Assembly (NCBI GenBank): GCA_030844895.1
Contig: CM061232.1
Span: forward strand, 83,780,555 to 83,844,554
DNA from: Ambrosia x helenae
Lineage: Eukaryota > Streptophyta > Magnoliopsida > Asterales > Asteraceae
Direction of reading: 5' to 3'
Length of the DNA stretch: 64,000 nt
Shown here: piece by piece, positions 1 through 10,506 of the stretch
How the letters are laid out: each line of letters opens with the position of its first letter
Position numbering within the stretch: position 1 is the first letter of the stretch
Translations under genes and position numbers: made by a program
The notes under the pieces: generated by a model
Told to the model about the DNA's origin: nothing
The model's input: only the letters and a program-made list of their open reading frames with translations
Database searches by the model: none

Positions 1-1305
1 TGATACAAGTAATTACATTAAACCATAATTAACATATTCAATTGGATAATATAGTGGATAATAAGGATACACATTCCGAAGCAATCAAACGGCTCAACAA
101 GCACTTTATAATCCAATATATCTCAAAAGGAACCAAAAGGTCCGAGAGCAAAGTTATTATTAATAAAAAACTATTAATAAACATTCACAAGAACAATATT
201 TATAATAACTAACTAATTAAAGATAAACACCCAACATAAAATAAACAAAATAAAACTTATAAAATAAAAAAAACTTCGAAATTCAAACTTGCAACATAAA
301 TGTTCGGTTCTTGCATCAGATAATTACAATAAACATCACATCTAATAATATAATATATCACCAGCACAAGTTCAAAAACACTCTAACGACACTACAAATC
401 ACTTAAAACATCACAAAAACCTAGATCTTAACAAACCACATAACAACAAAAACTATTACAACAGTGAGCATATGAGGACCTCTTTTAAGGAAGATGGTCC
501 TAGATCTGCAGCTAAGTGTTAATGCTCAAACTTATCAAGACAAAAACCTAGATCTTAACAAAACGCACAACAAAATTTCAGCAACAATTACAACAGACGA
601 CAAAAAATCAACGCGTCAACAACAGATTTAATAACAATAAGGACGTATAAACGTTTTGATCTACAAAACCCTAACTATGAGCTAAACTGAATATAAATGT
701 CTAGACAGAGTAACAACCGGGTCATGGACGGGTTAATCCCGGGTCAAGACAAGATCTGGAAATGAGGGTTTTCATCATCACCATCCGGAACCGACGACCA
801 GACTGTCCATGACCACAGTCCCCCGGTTGAACCAGAACCGATCTAACAATTTTAATTTTTAACAATGTTCTTACCTTTCTTGTGTCCAAGAGAGAGGCCA
901 GAAGGTTGAAGCAGAAGTCGGGAAGGTGTCGGGGATGGTTGGTTGTGGGTAAGGGAGGGTGGTTTGGGTGGTGATGTTATCGGAAAAGTTGGTTGTGGGT
1001 GGGGGATGGTTGGTTTTCGGAGAAGCAGAGAAGTGAGAGTGAGAGAGAGGTGAAATTTTTGGGAAAAATGAATGTGTTTGTGATTGTACTCGGGAGGGAA
1101 AGGAAAAATTATACCCGCCTATTTTTTTTCGAGCAATAGCGACGACCCGTCGTCGCTATTCGTGATTGTACTACAGCCTCCCAGCCATCCGATCTATACC
1201 TAATCAACGGTCGTAAATTAAAGATGAAAAGGAGCCGGGTTTTGACCATTAGCGACAACGTCGTCGCTAAAGATGTCGTCGCTAATGCTGACAATTCTTG
1301 TAGTG
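1..1305. mobile_element. CACTA (EnSpm/CMC) DNA transposon, right terminal part
   Basis: The right end is read from 1301-1305 TAGTG, the reverse complement of CACTA, preceded by ACAATTCTTG so that the inverted terminus begins CACTACAAGAATTGT. Inside it lie subterminal repeats of the TCGTCGCTA type (1135-1160 and 1250-1290), typical of plant CACTA elements. The 1135-1160 copy is a perfect hairpin with 12-bp arms and a 2-bp loop. The left end lies outside the window, so the 3-bp TSD cannot be checked (right candidate TGA, 1306-1308). No transposase exon is recognisable in 1-1100, which is AT-rich with a repeated CCTAGATCTTAACAAA segment near 420 and 546. The element interrupts the last ORF of Copia-H. 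Confidence 0.72.
1135..1160. repeat. Perfect subterminal hairpin of the CACTA element
   Basis: AATAGCGACGAC (1135-1146), CC, then GTCGTCGCTATT (1149-1160): perfect 12-bp arms. Subterminal repeats of this kind bind the TNPA-like protein in the CACTA family; that role is family knowledge and is not shown here. Confidence 0.8.
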
Positions 1306-2657
1306 TGAAGTCAAGACGTGTGAACCTTCCGGAAGGGTTTCGGGAGCCTGAGACTCAATCTTCTTCGGCAGCAGCAGCAACAACAACAACAACAACAACT
1401 TCAGCAACAACAGCAGCACGTGCAACAATGACTGCAGGTGTCACCATGTCAATGCCTGCTTCAGTAATCTTCACTGAGCTAGTCTCAGTTACTGCGGCAG
1501 CGACAAGCTCTCATGTTGTTTCAAATCCGATTGATGACATCATCAAGAAACTGCAAGATCAAGTACATCCATCTTCTGCGGCCATAGCTGGTCAGCCCTC
1601 CTCTTCCTCAGCACCGACTACAAATGAACAACTTCAACTCCAGGTTAGTGAGTTGACTACTATAGTAACTGCACATGGGCGTGAGAATGCTGAGTTAAGT
1701 GGTAAAATTTTAACGATTGAAGATAATGAAAGGGCAATGTTAGAGTTGATCAGTGAAACTATTCGGATGAACAAAGAGCTGCAAGCTTCTAACAGACTGC
1801 TTCAACTGTCCAACCAAGACACAGTGGTTAGGCTTACCAATGTTGAATCACAATACAGCCAGCTTGGATCACAGTACAGCCAGCTTCAAGTTGCTAATGT
1901 CAATAATGAGCGAAGGATAGAAGAATATAAGGCAGAAAATCAGCAATTGAGGGCTAGGGTGGATAAGTTGATTGAAAGCCATCCTATGCTCACTAGTGCA
2001 TCTAGTTCTGGGGCGGGTACTGGTGAAGATGATGATGATGAAGAAGAAGAAGAAGAAGGTGATGATGATGACGATGATGATGATGATGATGATGGTGATG
2101 ATAGTGGTGATGGTAAAGATGGTGATACAGGTGGTGGTGATCCCGGAGCCACAGGTGGTGGCGGATCATAGTCGGGTCCTCAAGAAAAGCAACAAAAGAA
2201 GGACCACCATAGAACAGACAAGGATCCCGCAGCAGGTTCTTCTGCTCAGGGGGAGTCTGTGGGAGACAAGATCAAGATGATGAATGATTATCTTAAGCAT
2301 GGATATGTCCTAGTTGAAGTTGTTGAACTACTGATGAATCTGTTCTTGTATGATGATTATGGAAATCCTGCAGGTCCAATAAAGTTTCTGGAAGATGAAC
2401 TAGAAGAAGGAGAGATACGTCCTGAGCTAACTGATGAAGAGTTCAAGCAGGCTGGTCACCCGGAGAATCTTCCGGTGCAAGCAACTCTCCTCCCCCAGAG
2501 ACTAATCCAGAGAACAATGAAGTTGAGATGGATGATGGAACCCGAGTGGAAACTCCTGAGTACGTTGTTGATAACTCTTCGACTAGGATTCCGGACATCA
2601 CTGAGGCTATGATGAAAGGTGTAGAAGAGAAGCTCAAGGCCAACCCGACTCCTATTC
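1306..2657 (+). pseudogene. Copia-H third ORF, upstream piece (broken)
   Basis: This is the reading frame following pol of a Copia-type element; the other half resumes at 34732. It shows a Ser/Ala/Thr-rich start, a coiled-coil-like stretch (about 1620-1975) with leucine and glutamine heptads, and an acidic Asp/Glu run encoded by GAT/GAA repeats (2026-2110). A stop at 2169-2171 ends the first open stretch; the frame then continues (acidic segment with YGNPAGPIKF at about 2356) and shifts once near 2475, after which it reads to the insertion at 2657. The apparent ATG at 1224 lies inside the CACTA terminus, so the first 27 codons of that open frame are transposon-derived. I do not recognise the family; its position before a PPT and LTR at 35591-36111 identifies it as the extra 3' ORF of the element. 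Confidence 0.6.
2026..2110 (+). repeat. GAT/GAA trinucleotide microsatellite
   Basis: Nearly pure GAT and GAA triplets encoding a long Asp/Glu run inside the Copia-H third ORF. The same stretch yields an open frame on the minus strand (poly-Ser), which is a composition artefact. Confidence 0.85.
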
Positions 2658-3101
2658 TGTAACACCCCAACCGATGGCGGAAACATCGGGGTGCCACGTA
2701 GTGACGATTGTTCATAAGCTCATGGCAACTAAATAAAATTTCAATAGATTATTTAAAACAATTACATACAAATCAAATAAGTTCAAATAACAATAACAAG
2801 TTTAATTTAATTGAATCTAAGGCTTCAGCTCCTATGTGATCCACAAGTAATGTTAACCTCCAAGCAACTGAATACCTGAAACATGTTAAGTTTAGAAAAT
2901 GGAGGGGGTCAACTATAAAGTTGGTGAGAATACATAAGTTTTTGTCAAAACAAAGTATAGTATCAAAAAGTGTAAGCATACAATTATGTGTCAATATGTA
3001 ACAACTAGGGCATACATGTGAAAACAAACTACAGCAAACTGGGGCATAATCAACCCTGTGTTGACAAAGTGTAAAGGTCCATCCCATAGATATGGTTCAC
3101 C

Positions 3102-3805
3102 TGTTGGGTCTGCTAACCTGGAGAAGAACAGATGATTAGAAAGCCAAAACATGCTATCTATTTGATCCTTGAATAAACAGTCTTTACAACTTGCTTCTCC
3201 CAAAAGACTGCTGACCCTAACTACTGTTCTATCCAAACAACTGCTCAACAACTGCTGATATAAAGAACTGCTGAGGAAACAACTGATGAAGAACAACTGC
3301 TGACCAAAGGTCTGATGAAGAGCAACTGCTGATACAAGTACTGAAGACCAAAGCACTGCTGGAACCAACAGCACTTAGGCTCCAGCAGTGGATACAAGAC
3401 CATCAGAGTTTATCTTCAACAGCTGTTTAATATCAGTGCTTTCAATGTAACAGTAGTTTGTATAGCAGATGTTTAAGTTTGTTATTCTGTTAGAGGTCAC
3501 TGTCTTAGGTGACGTCAGCCTAGGTCATCAGTGTTTTGAGTCTGTCTATAAATAGAACAGTGCTTGTACTGTTCTATTGCATCACACACAAAACATTCTC
3601 TCTGACAAACACTGTGTGATCAGGCTGAGGGGGAGTAACTTGTACGATTGTAATCTTTGAATTAATGAAAGCATTCGATCTAAAAACATTTACTCTCTTG
3701 TTTTGATTTACAGTTTATTATTCCGCTGCACTTTCATTCTATTTTCATTTCATTATTACCATCATTTAGTTAAACAATCAAAACAAACAAACTCAGATCC
3801 TAACA
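3102..3805 (+). repeat. Copia 5' LTR
   Basis: 704 bp, TGTTGGG to CTAACA, directly repeated at 14840-15543. It holds the promoter signals listed separately and is followed after two bases by the tRNA-Met primer site. Confidence 0.95.
3510..3576 (+). promoter_or_regulatory. Copia LTR core promoter with CRE-like site and start-site hairpin
   Basis: A palindromic TGACGTCA (3510-3517), the core bound by plant TGA-type bZIP factors, lies about 27 bp upstream of the TATA box CTATAAATAG (3545-3554). Overlapping and following the TATA box is a hairpin with perfect 9-bp arms, TAGAACAGT (3553-3561) and ACTGTTCTA (3568-3576), with a 6-base loop, near the expected transcription start. The same arrangement recurs in the 3' LTR at 15248-15314. 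Confidence 0.6.
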
Positions 3806-3807
3806 AT

Positions 3808-3820
3808 TGGTATCAGAGCA
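3808..3820 (+). other. Copia primer binding site (initiator tRNA-Met)
   Basis: TGGTATCAGAGCA lies two bases after the 5' LTR and matches the 3' end complement of plant initiator tRNA-Met. Confidence 0.9.
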
Positions 3821-3969
3821 TGGTCAATTAAATTCGATCTAACAAATCAATTTAATAATCAGCTCACAATTATTGATATCGTTTGTCAGTTAGATTGAAA
3901 ACAGAGTAATAGTTTAATTTCGCTTCAACCGTTGTTAAACAGACTTTGTTTTTTTTAAAAAATCAGAGA

Positions 3970-6900
3970 ATGGCTTCTATCAATCACGATCCACATAACA
4001 CTGGCACGAACAATAAGCCACCGATGCTTGTCAGATCTGAATACAATATCTGGCAACGTCGGATGAGCCATGTTCTAGCTCAACAAAACACTGGGTGTTG
4101 GAAGTCGGTTATCTTCGGACCACATGTTCCGACTGTGCCGAGTACTGAAGATCCCAAAGTGTTTGAGCCAAAGAAACTTGAAAACTACTCCGACCAGGAT
4201 TTTCAGAAAATTGAGTTAGATGCTAAGGCCTTCAGTATTGTGGCCATGGCTCTACCCAATGATATATATGCTGGGTTGTTACACTGTAACAGTGCAAAGG
4301 AGTTGTGGGATGCACTGAAAGAACAGTTTGGTGGGACTGAGGAGGTTATTGAAAACAACCGTGAAATACTTAACCAACAATATGAAACATTCAGTCATGT
4401 CAAAGGAGAGTCATTAACTCAACAGTTTGAGAGATTTAATTGCTTAATTAGTGAACTAAAATTGGTTGGTCTTACTTACCCTCATTCAACTTTGAACCAT
4501 AGGTTTTTAAGATCATTACCAGACAAATGGGACACTATTGCTATTGTAATGAGAAACTCAATAGGATTTAAAGACCTATCACTGACCCAGCTTCATGGTA
4601 AGCTCTTGACCTATGAAAGAGAGCTTAACCAGAAAAAGAAGCTCCAGGACTCTGGAAAACTGTCTGATGACTATGTGTTTGGGAATACAACACTTTTGGG
4701 TCATGATGAGGTGCCTGGAAACACAAAGGATCAGAGTTATGATCATTTTATTGACATAACTTCAGGTTTTAACTCAGGTTTTAACTCTGATTCTTATTCA
4801 CCAAACTATGCTTTCACAGCAAGTGGTGGTGATATACAGGCATCTGACAATATATCCTTTGAGTATGATGACCTGAAATACTTTGACCCTGATGATTTGG
4901 AAGAAATGGACATTATGCACCAATTGGCCCTTCTCAGTGTAAGAACTAATAATTTTTACAAGAAAACTGGGAGAAGGTTTCCAGGGTTGACAGGCAGATC
5001 TAAGGTTGGGTTGGATAAATCAAAGATCAAGTGTTATAAATGTCATAGGTTTGGTCATTTTGCTAGGGAATGTAGGGGTCAACATGGTACACCTATGATA
5101 ACCTATCCAAATCAAAGACCACAGACCAACACTTATCAGAATTCCTATAATACCCCTGGACCTAATGTGCAAAACACTGCCCATTTTGCACAGTCCTCAA
5201 GCACTGTTCCTGTCCAGTATGTCCAAACCACTGTTCCTCAGATTCATTATGTGCAAACACCTGTTGCTCAAACACCTGTGCAAACGACTGTTGCTCCATC
5301 CTCTGCTCCTGCAGAGACCAGTCAACAGAGCTTCTTTACACAAGGCTTTGTTGATTGGAGCAGTCTACCTGATGAGCTAACAGATGAGAATTTTGCACTA
5401 GTTGCCAAAGCTGAAAATGAACCAGAAAATTTTTGTTTCATGGCTATGGTAGATGAGATTGAATCTGAGGAAGTGGTAACTGAATCTGATGTTGTGACTG
5501 ATGATATTGTTAGTGAAGCTGTTGCAGGTGAAAAACCTGAAGAAGAGGTTGTGAATCTCTCAGATCCCTGGGGTGCATCTGATGACTGTGAGTGCAAGTG
5601 TGATTGTGCTTTGATGGCTGCTGCTAAGGTATCTCCTCAAATTCTTAAAGAGTTGTGTTCTGACAAATGTGTAATAGCATTTGCTAACATCAAAGAGGTG
5701 AATGAAAACCTTAGAAAGAAAATTTTGGATGATGAAGTTAAATTTGAAAAACTCACAAAAGATTTGAAAACAAGTTTAACTGCAAAAGAGTCTGAAATTA
5801 GCAGTTTAAAACATGAAGCAACTATAACCAAAGACCAGCTCCAAACTATGATAACAAAATATCAAAGTTGTAAAAGTGAGCTTGAGTCCACCCAAGTTGA
5901 ATGTAAGAAATGGGTGGAATCATGTAGAGGTTTTGAGATGCTACTCAACAAACAAACCAAAAGTCATGTGAAGTTTGGCTTTGGTTTTGCAACCACTGCT
6001 CCAGTTTTTGAAAACACTGACACAAAGAGTCAAAAGTCTGTTGAGATAGTACCAACAAACCTGCAGGGTCAAGAGATTAAAATCACTGAACCAAATGGTA
6101 AGAAAATTGTTCTTGAAAAACCAGAAGGTTCCTCATCTTTTGCTGAACTTGAAAAGTATGAATTTAAACCTACTTGGTCTGATGAGTGTGATACTCTTGA
6201 GAATTATAAACCTGTAGATTTTAAAACTCCTGAGGGAAAGACAGCTCCTCAGGCAAGGGTCATTCCCTTGGCAAAAGTCATTCCCCTGAAAGATTCTCCA
6301 GCAGATGCTCAAACATCTGCTGAAAAGAAGACTGAAAAGGGGAAGAAGAAAGAAAAGACTGTTAACTTGTTTTGTGATTTCTGTGAAAAGAAGAACCATG
6401 TCACCAAAAACTGTTTTCTTCTAAAAGCATATGATATCAACAAAGGAACAAGTGAATGTGATTCCAAAGCCACATGCTCAATATGTGGGAAAAAGAATCA
6501 CAAGACCAAAGAGTGCTTGTATCTCAAAAATTTTGATGTAAAAATACAAGAATACAAAGCTAAAACTCTTGCAAACCCTGTGGTTAGTACTCCAAAAGGA
6601 AAGCCCAAACAGACATTCACCCCTGTCCAAACATCTGTTACAAAAAGGCTTGAAACATCTGCTTCTAGAGATGTCCAAGTAACAGATGCTCCACCCACAA
6701 GCAAATACCCAAGAGGTTATGGTCAACCTCCATGTCACAGTCTGCCACATGTTTATGAGGAGCCAAAAAGACCCTCTAAACCAAGAGTGAACAGAAATCC
6801 ATATGGGTATTATCATCTGTCAGGAAGTGATCAAACAACTGCTGCCCCAAGTGTTGACATCCAAGCACTGGCAAATGGTCAGCAGCAGTTGTTGACCTTA

Positions 6901-7005
6901 ATTCAGAAATTGGTCCAAACCACTGATCACCTTCCAAAGCTTGAGTCTGAAAGGTCTGAGGACCCATCCAAAGCCAATTTGGCTTTGGACACTCACCAAA
7001 ACTAA
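3970..7005 (+). CDS. gag: Copia gag (capsid/nucleocapsid), unusually long
   Basis: The start at 3970 (MASINHDP) is preferred; an in-frame ATG eight codons upstream (3946) is also possible. The 1011-residue protein opens with a UBN2/gag-like capsid region (YNIWQRRM, then LWDALKEQFGG). A zinc knuckle of the form C-x2-C-x4-H-x4-C (CYKCHRFGHFAREC) lies at 5032-5073. A Pro/Gln/Thr-rich linker, a coiled-coil-like stretch (about 5690-5930) and two more knuckle-type motifs (CDFCEKKNHVTKNC near 6373 and CSICGKKNHKTKEC near 6477) follow. Ordinary Copia gag is roughly 300-450 residues, so this one is more than double. It ends with TAA at 7003-7005 in the same frame as pol. The role is RNA packaging into cytoplasmic particles (family knowledge). 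Confidence 0.9.
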   Translation: MASINHDPHNTGTNNKPPMLVRSEYNIWQRRMSHVLAQQNTGCWKSVIFGPHVPTVPSTEDPKVFEPKKLENYSDQDFQKIELDAKAFSIVAMALPNDIYAGLLHCNSAKELWDALKEQFGGTEEVIENNREILNQQYETFSHVKGESLTQQFERFNCLISELKLVGLTYPHSTLNHRFLRSLPDKWDTIAIVMRNSIGFKDLSLTQLHGKLLTYERELNQKKKLQDSGKLSDDYVFGNTTLLGHDEVPGNTKDQSYDHFIDITSGFNSGFNSDSYSPNYAFTASGGDIQASDNISFEYDDLKYFDPDDLEEMDIMHQLALLSVRTNNFYKKTGRRFPGLTGRSKVGLDKSKIKCYKCHRFGHFARECRGQHGTPMITYPNQRPQTNTYQNSYNTPGPNVQNTAHFAQSSSTVPVQYVQTTVPQIHYVQTPVAQTPVQTTVAPSSAPAETSQQSFFTQGFVDWSSLPDELTDENFALVAKAENEPENFCFMAMVDEIESEEVVTESDVVTDDIVSEAVAGEKPEEEVVNLSDPWGASDDCECKCDCALMAAAKVSPQILKELCSDKCVIAFANIKEVNENLRKKILDDEVKFEKLTKDLKTSLTAKESEISSLKHEATITKDQLQTMITKYQSCKSELESTQVECKKWVESCRGFEMLLNKQTKSHVKFGFGFATTAPVFENTDTKSQKSVEIVPTNLQGQEIKITEPNGKKIVLEKPEGSSSFAELEKYEFKPTWSDECDTLENYKPVDFKTPEGKTAPQARVIPLAKVIPLKDSPADAQTSAEKKTEKGKKKEKTVNLFCDFCEKKNHVTKNCFLLKAYDINKGTSECDSKATCSICGKKNHKTKECLYLKNFDVKIQEYKAKTLANPVVSTPKGKPKQTFTPVQTSVTKRLETSASRDVQVTDAPPTSKYPRGYGQPPCHSLPHVYEEPKRPSKPRVNRNPYGYYHLSGSDQTTAAPSVDIQALANGQQQLLTLIQKLVQTTDHLPKLESERSEDPSKANLALDTHQN

Positions 7006-10000
7006 TCATTTACTGATGTGCAGGGAGCTTCTGCTTGTTTAGATAGTCTTTGGTATGTAGATAGTGGAGGTTCCAGGCACATGACAGGATGTAGAGCCCT
7101 ACTTCTGGACTTCTTGGCTCATGGAGGGGGTGATATATCCTTTGGTAATGATTCTAAAGGTAAGGTGTTGGGTTCAGGGACTGTACAGGCTGGAAAACTC
7201 AAGTTTGAAAATGTCAATCTTATTGATAATCTCAAGTTTAATCTTCTGAGTGTTTCACAAATGAGTGACAAAGGTTATGGCTCATTTTTCACAAAGAAAA
7301 CTTGTAAGATTATTGGGCCAGAAGTGGTGAAAAAGATTGATACCATTATTGCTGAGAGCAAAGCACAGCTTGTTGCTCATAGAAGTGGCAATGTGTATGT
7401 TGTTGATATGTTAAAGGACAATCCTATGGCAAATGTCTGTCTGTTTTCTGCTGCCTCCACTAAGGAGACAGAATTGTGGCATAGGAGATTGGGTCACACC
7501 AACCTTAATACTATCAACACACTCTCAAAACAAAGCCTTGTCAGAGGTTTACCATCAAAAGAATTTAAATGTGATGAGCACTGTGTTTCTTGCTTAAAAG
7601 GGAAACAACATAAAAGCTCTTACAAATCCATTGATGAGTCCAAAACTAGTCAGTGTTTACAACTGTTGCACATGGACTTGTTTGGCCCTGTTAAAATCAT
7701 GAGTCTAAGAAGAAAGAGATTTTGTCTTGTCATAGTTGATGATTTTTCTAGGTTTACATGGACTTACTTTTTACACTCTAAGGATGAGACTGCAGGTATA
7801 TTGAAGGACTTTGTCACCAAGGTTGAAAAGCAATATGACTTGCCAGTAAAAGTCTTCAGGAGTGACAATGGAACAGAGTTTAAAAATAAGGAGTTGGATG
7901 ACTTCTGTGTGTCAAAAGGGATTGTGAGGCAGTTCAGCATCCCAAGAACACCAGAACAAAATGGGGTAGTTGAGAGGAAAAATAGAACTCTTATAGAAGC
8001 TGCAAGAACCATGCTAGCAGATTCTGGTTTGCCACTGTCCTTTTGGGCAGAAGCTGTAAACACTGCTTGCTATGTTCAAAACAGAGTTTTGATCAACCCC
8101 AGACATCAAAAAACTGCTTATGAAATTTTGTTCAAAATCAAACCATTAATCTCATTTTTCAAAATCTTTGGCTGCCCATGTTTCATTTTAAATCTCAAAG
8201 ATTCCATTTCAAAATTTGCAGCCAAAGTAGACTGTGGTTATTTTCTGGGATATTCTTCTACTGCTAAGGCCTACAAAGTGTTTAACACAAGGACTAAGAC
8301 AATAGAAGAAACTTTGAATGTTAAGTTCAATGAACTTTCATCTCTAAAAATCCCTGCAAACCCTGCTGAATTATTTGATTTAGATAAATTCAAATTTGAA
8401 GATATCACTGTTAAAACTAACAATGCAGGTATTCCACAGTCTCCACAGCAAGATTACAGAACAGATGTTGTGATCCCCAGTCACTACAAAGTCTATTCTG
8501 CATCAGAGGAAGCAGCTGTTCAAAACAATTGTCAAAACTCTGCCACAGCTGTGTCAACCACTGTTGGCCAGTCCTATCCTCAAACCTCTGCCTCACCCCT
8601 CACAACCACTGACCTATCATCTGTTGACAAAAGTCAATCATCTGTAGACAAAAGTCAGTCAAGTTTCACACCACTTGGACCCATTCCTCCATTACCATTT
8701 CAAACATCTGATGGCACTACAGAAGTACCAACAGATGTTACACCAACAGAGTCACCAAACCTCTGTCCATCACCTCAAAATGCCATTGTTCCATATCAAG
8801 GAGATCTTATTTACTTAAGAGCTCATCCACCAGACCAGATCATTGGCAACATCAGAGAGGGTGTGCTCACAAGAAGCCAATCCTCAAATATCTGTCTTTT
8901 TGCAGGTTTCTTATCCCTCACACAACCTGTCAAGTACCAAGAGGCACTGAAAGACAACAGTTGGGTAGAAGCCATGCAAGAAGAACTCCTTCAATTCAAA
9001 AGACAACAAGTATGGGAGCTTGTACCACTTCCTAAGGATGTTTGTCCTATAGGAACAAAGTGGGTCTTCAAAAACAAGACTGATGAAAGGGGTATTGTTG
9101 TCAAGAATAAAGCCAGGCTTGTGGTTCAAGGCTTCAGACAAGAAGAAGGAATAGATTATGATGAGACATTTGCTCCTGTAGCTAGACTAGAGGCCATCAG
9201 ACTCTTTTTAGCCTTTGCTGTCAACCACAACATAAAGGTGTATCAGATGGACATCAAATGTGCTTTCCTTTATGGCAAAATTCAGGAGGAGGTCTATGTA
9301 TGTCAGCCACCTGGTTTTGAAGACACATTCCATCCTGACTATGTCTACAAGCTCAACAAAGCTCTATATGGACTCAAACAAGCACCAAGGGCCTGGTATG
9401 AAACTCTCTCCACATTTCTCTTATCCATTGGTTTCACAAGAGGTAAAATTGACAAAACTTTATTTCTTAAATGGAAAGGGAAACACTTAATGATTGTTCA
9501 AATATATGTGGATGACATCATTTTTGGATCCACATGTAACCAAATGTGTGAAGAGTTCAGAAAACTCATGACAGCAGAGTTTGAGATGAGTGCCATGGGT
9601 GAGCTTCAGTGTTTCCTTGGTCTTCAAGTGAAACAACTACAAAACGGCACATTCATTCACCAAAACAAATATGTAAAGAACTTATTAACCAGATTTGAGA
9701 TGAATGATTGTAAGCCATGTAGCACACCCATGAGTACAGTCAAGCTGCTCACTATTGATGACAAGGATGAACTGGTTGATCAAACACATTATAGATGTAT
9801 GATTGGGTCTTTATTGTACCTAACTGCATCTAGGCCAGACATTATGTTTGCTACCTGTGTCTGTGCCAGATCCCAGGCTTCACCCAGAAAGTCAAACCTT
9901 ATTGCTGTGAAAAGGATATTCAGATATCTCAAAGGTGCTCCCACACTTGGTATCTGGTATCCTGCTAATGGAAACATTGAGCTTTCAGGTTATTCAGATA

Positions 10001-10449
10001 GTGACTTTGCTGGCTGTCACACCACAAGAAAATCCACTTCAGGAGGGTGCCAATTTCTAGGGAATGCCTTAGTTTCATGGCAAAGCAAAAAGCAGGCAGC
10101 TGTTTCAACTTCAACAGCTGAAGCTGAATACATTGCTGCTGCAAGCTGTACAGCCCAACTCATGTGGCTTCAAAATCAACTACTGGATTTTGGGATAACT
10201 GCACTTAGGACTCCACTCATGTTGGACAGCCAAGCTGCTGAAAATATCATCAAGAATCCAGTCTCTCATTCCACTACCAAGCACATTGACATAAGACATC
10301 ATTTTGTCAGAGACAGCTATGAAAAAGGCTTTACACCATGTTCCAACAGAGGATCAGTTGGCAGATGTGTTAACAAAAGCTTTAGACACATCTACCTTTA
10401 CAAATCTGATTTCCAGAATTGGTATGTTAAACATGGATTAAACAAATAA
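7006..10449 (+). CDS. pol: Copia pol: protease, integrase, reverse transcriptase, RNase H
   Basis: In frame with gag and separated by one TAA; no ATG occurs before the protease, so it depends on a gag fusion. Domains in order: aspartic protease (YVDSGGSRHMTG, DSG at about 7060); GAG-pre-integrase (LWHRRLGH, 7474); integrase zinc and core with HMDLFGP (7669), SDNGTEF (7861) and EQNGVVERKNRTL (7957) supplying the D, D, E residues; reverse transcriptase (WVFKNKTDERG, MDIKCAFLYG, YVDDIIFGS at about 9505); RNase H (YSDSDFAG at about 9991, STAEAEYIAAA). Near 10336 one extra base shifts the frame; the conserved tail of the RNase H module is readable only in another frame, so the last 37 or so annotated residues are off-frame. 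Catalytic residues precede the shift. Confidence 0.93.
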   Translation, partial: SFTDVQGASACLDSLWYVDSGGSRHMTGCRALLLDFLAHGGGDISFGNDSKGKVLGSGTVQAGKLKFENVNLIDNLKFNLLSVSQMSDKGYGSFFTKKTCKIIGPEVVKKIDTIIAESKAQLVAHRSGNVYVVDMLKDNPMANVCLFSAASTKETELWHRRLGHTNLNTINTLSKQSLVRGLPSKEFKCDEHCVSCLKGKQHKSSYKSIDESKTSQCLQLLHMDLFGPVKIMSLRRKRFCLVIVDDFSRFTWTYFLHSKDETAGILKDFVTKVEKQYDLPVKVFRSDNGTEFKNKELDDFCVSKGIVRQFSIPRTPEQNGVVERKNRTLIEAARTMLADSGLPLSFWAEAVNTACYVQNRVLINPRHQKTAYEILFKIKPLISFFKIFGCPCFILNLKDSISKFAAKVDCGYFLGYSSTAKAYKVFNTRTKTIEETLNVKFNELSSLKIPANPAELFDLDKFKFEDITVKTNNAGIPQSPQQDYRTDVVIPSHYKVYSASEEAAVQNNCQNSATAVSTTVGQSYPQTSASPLTTTDLSSVDKSQSSVDKSQSSFTPLGPIPPLPFQTSDGTTEVPTDVTPTESPNLCPSPQNAIVPYQGDLIYLRAHPPDQIIGNIREGVLTRSQSSNICLFAGFLSLTQPVKYQEALKDNSWVEAMQEELLQFKRQQVWELVPLPKDVCPIGTKWVFKNKTDERGIVVKNKARLVVQGFRQEEGIDYDETFAPVARLEAIRLFLAFAVNHNIKVYQMDIKCAFLYGKIQEEVYVCQPPGFEDTFHPDYVYKLNKALYGLKQAPRAWYETLSTFLLSIGFTRGKIDKTLFLKWKGKHLMIVQIYVDDIIFGSTCNQMCEEFRKLMTAEFEMSAMGELQCFLGLQVKQLQNGTFIHQNKYVKNLLTRFEMNDCKPCSTPMSTVKLLTIDDKDELVDQTHYRCMIGSLLYLTASRPDIMFATCVCARSQASPRKSNLIAVKRIFRYLKGAPTLGIWYPANGNIELSGYSDSDFAGCHTTRKSTSGGCQFLGNALVSWQSKKQAAVSTSTAEAEYIAAASCTAQLMWLQNQLLDFGITALRTPLMLDSQAAENIIKNPVSHSTTKHIDIRHHFVRDSYEKGFTPCSNRGSVGRCVNKSFRHIYLYKSDFQNWYVKHGLNK

Positions 10450-10506
10450 ATTTTTTTTTAAATCATAATAAAATGGTTCAGAAATTCAATTTTTTTTAGC
10501 TGTTTG

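Noticed and set aside
1940..2280. Poly-Ser (minus) and poly-Met (plus) frames over the acidic run
   Set aside because: Alternate-frame readings of the GAT/GAA microsatellite.
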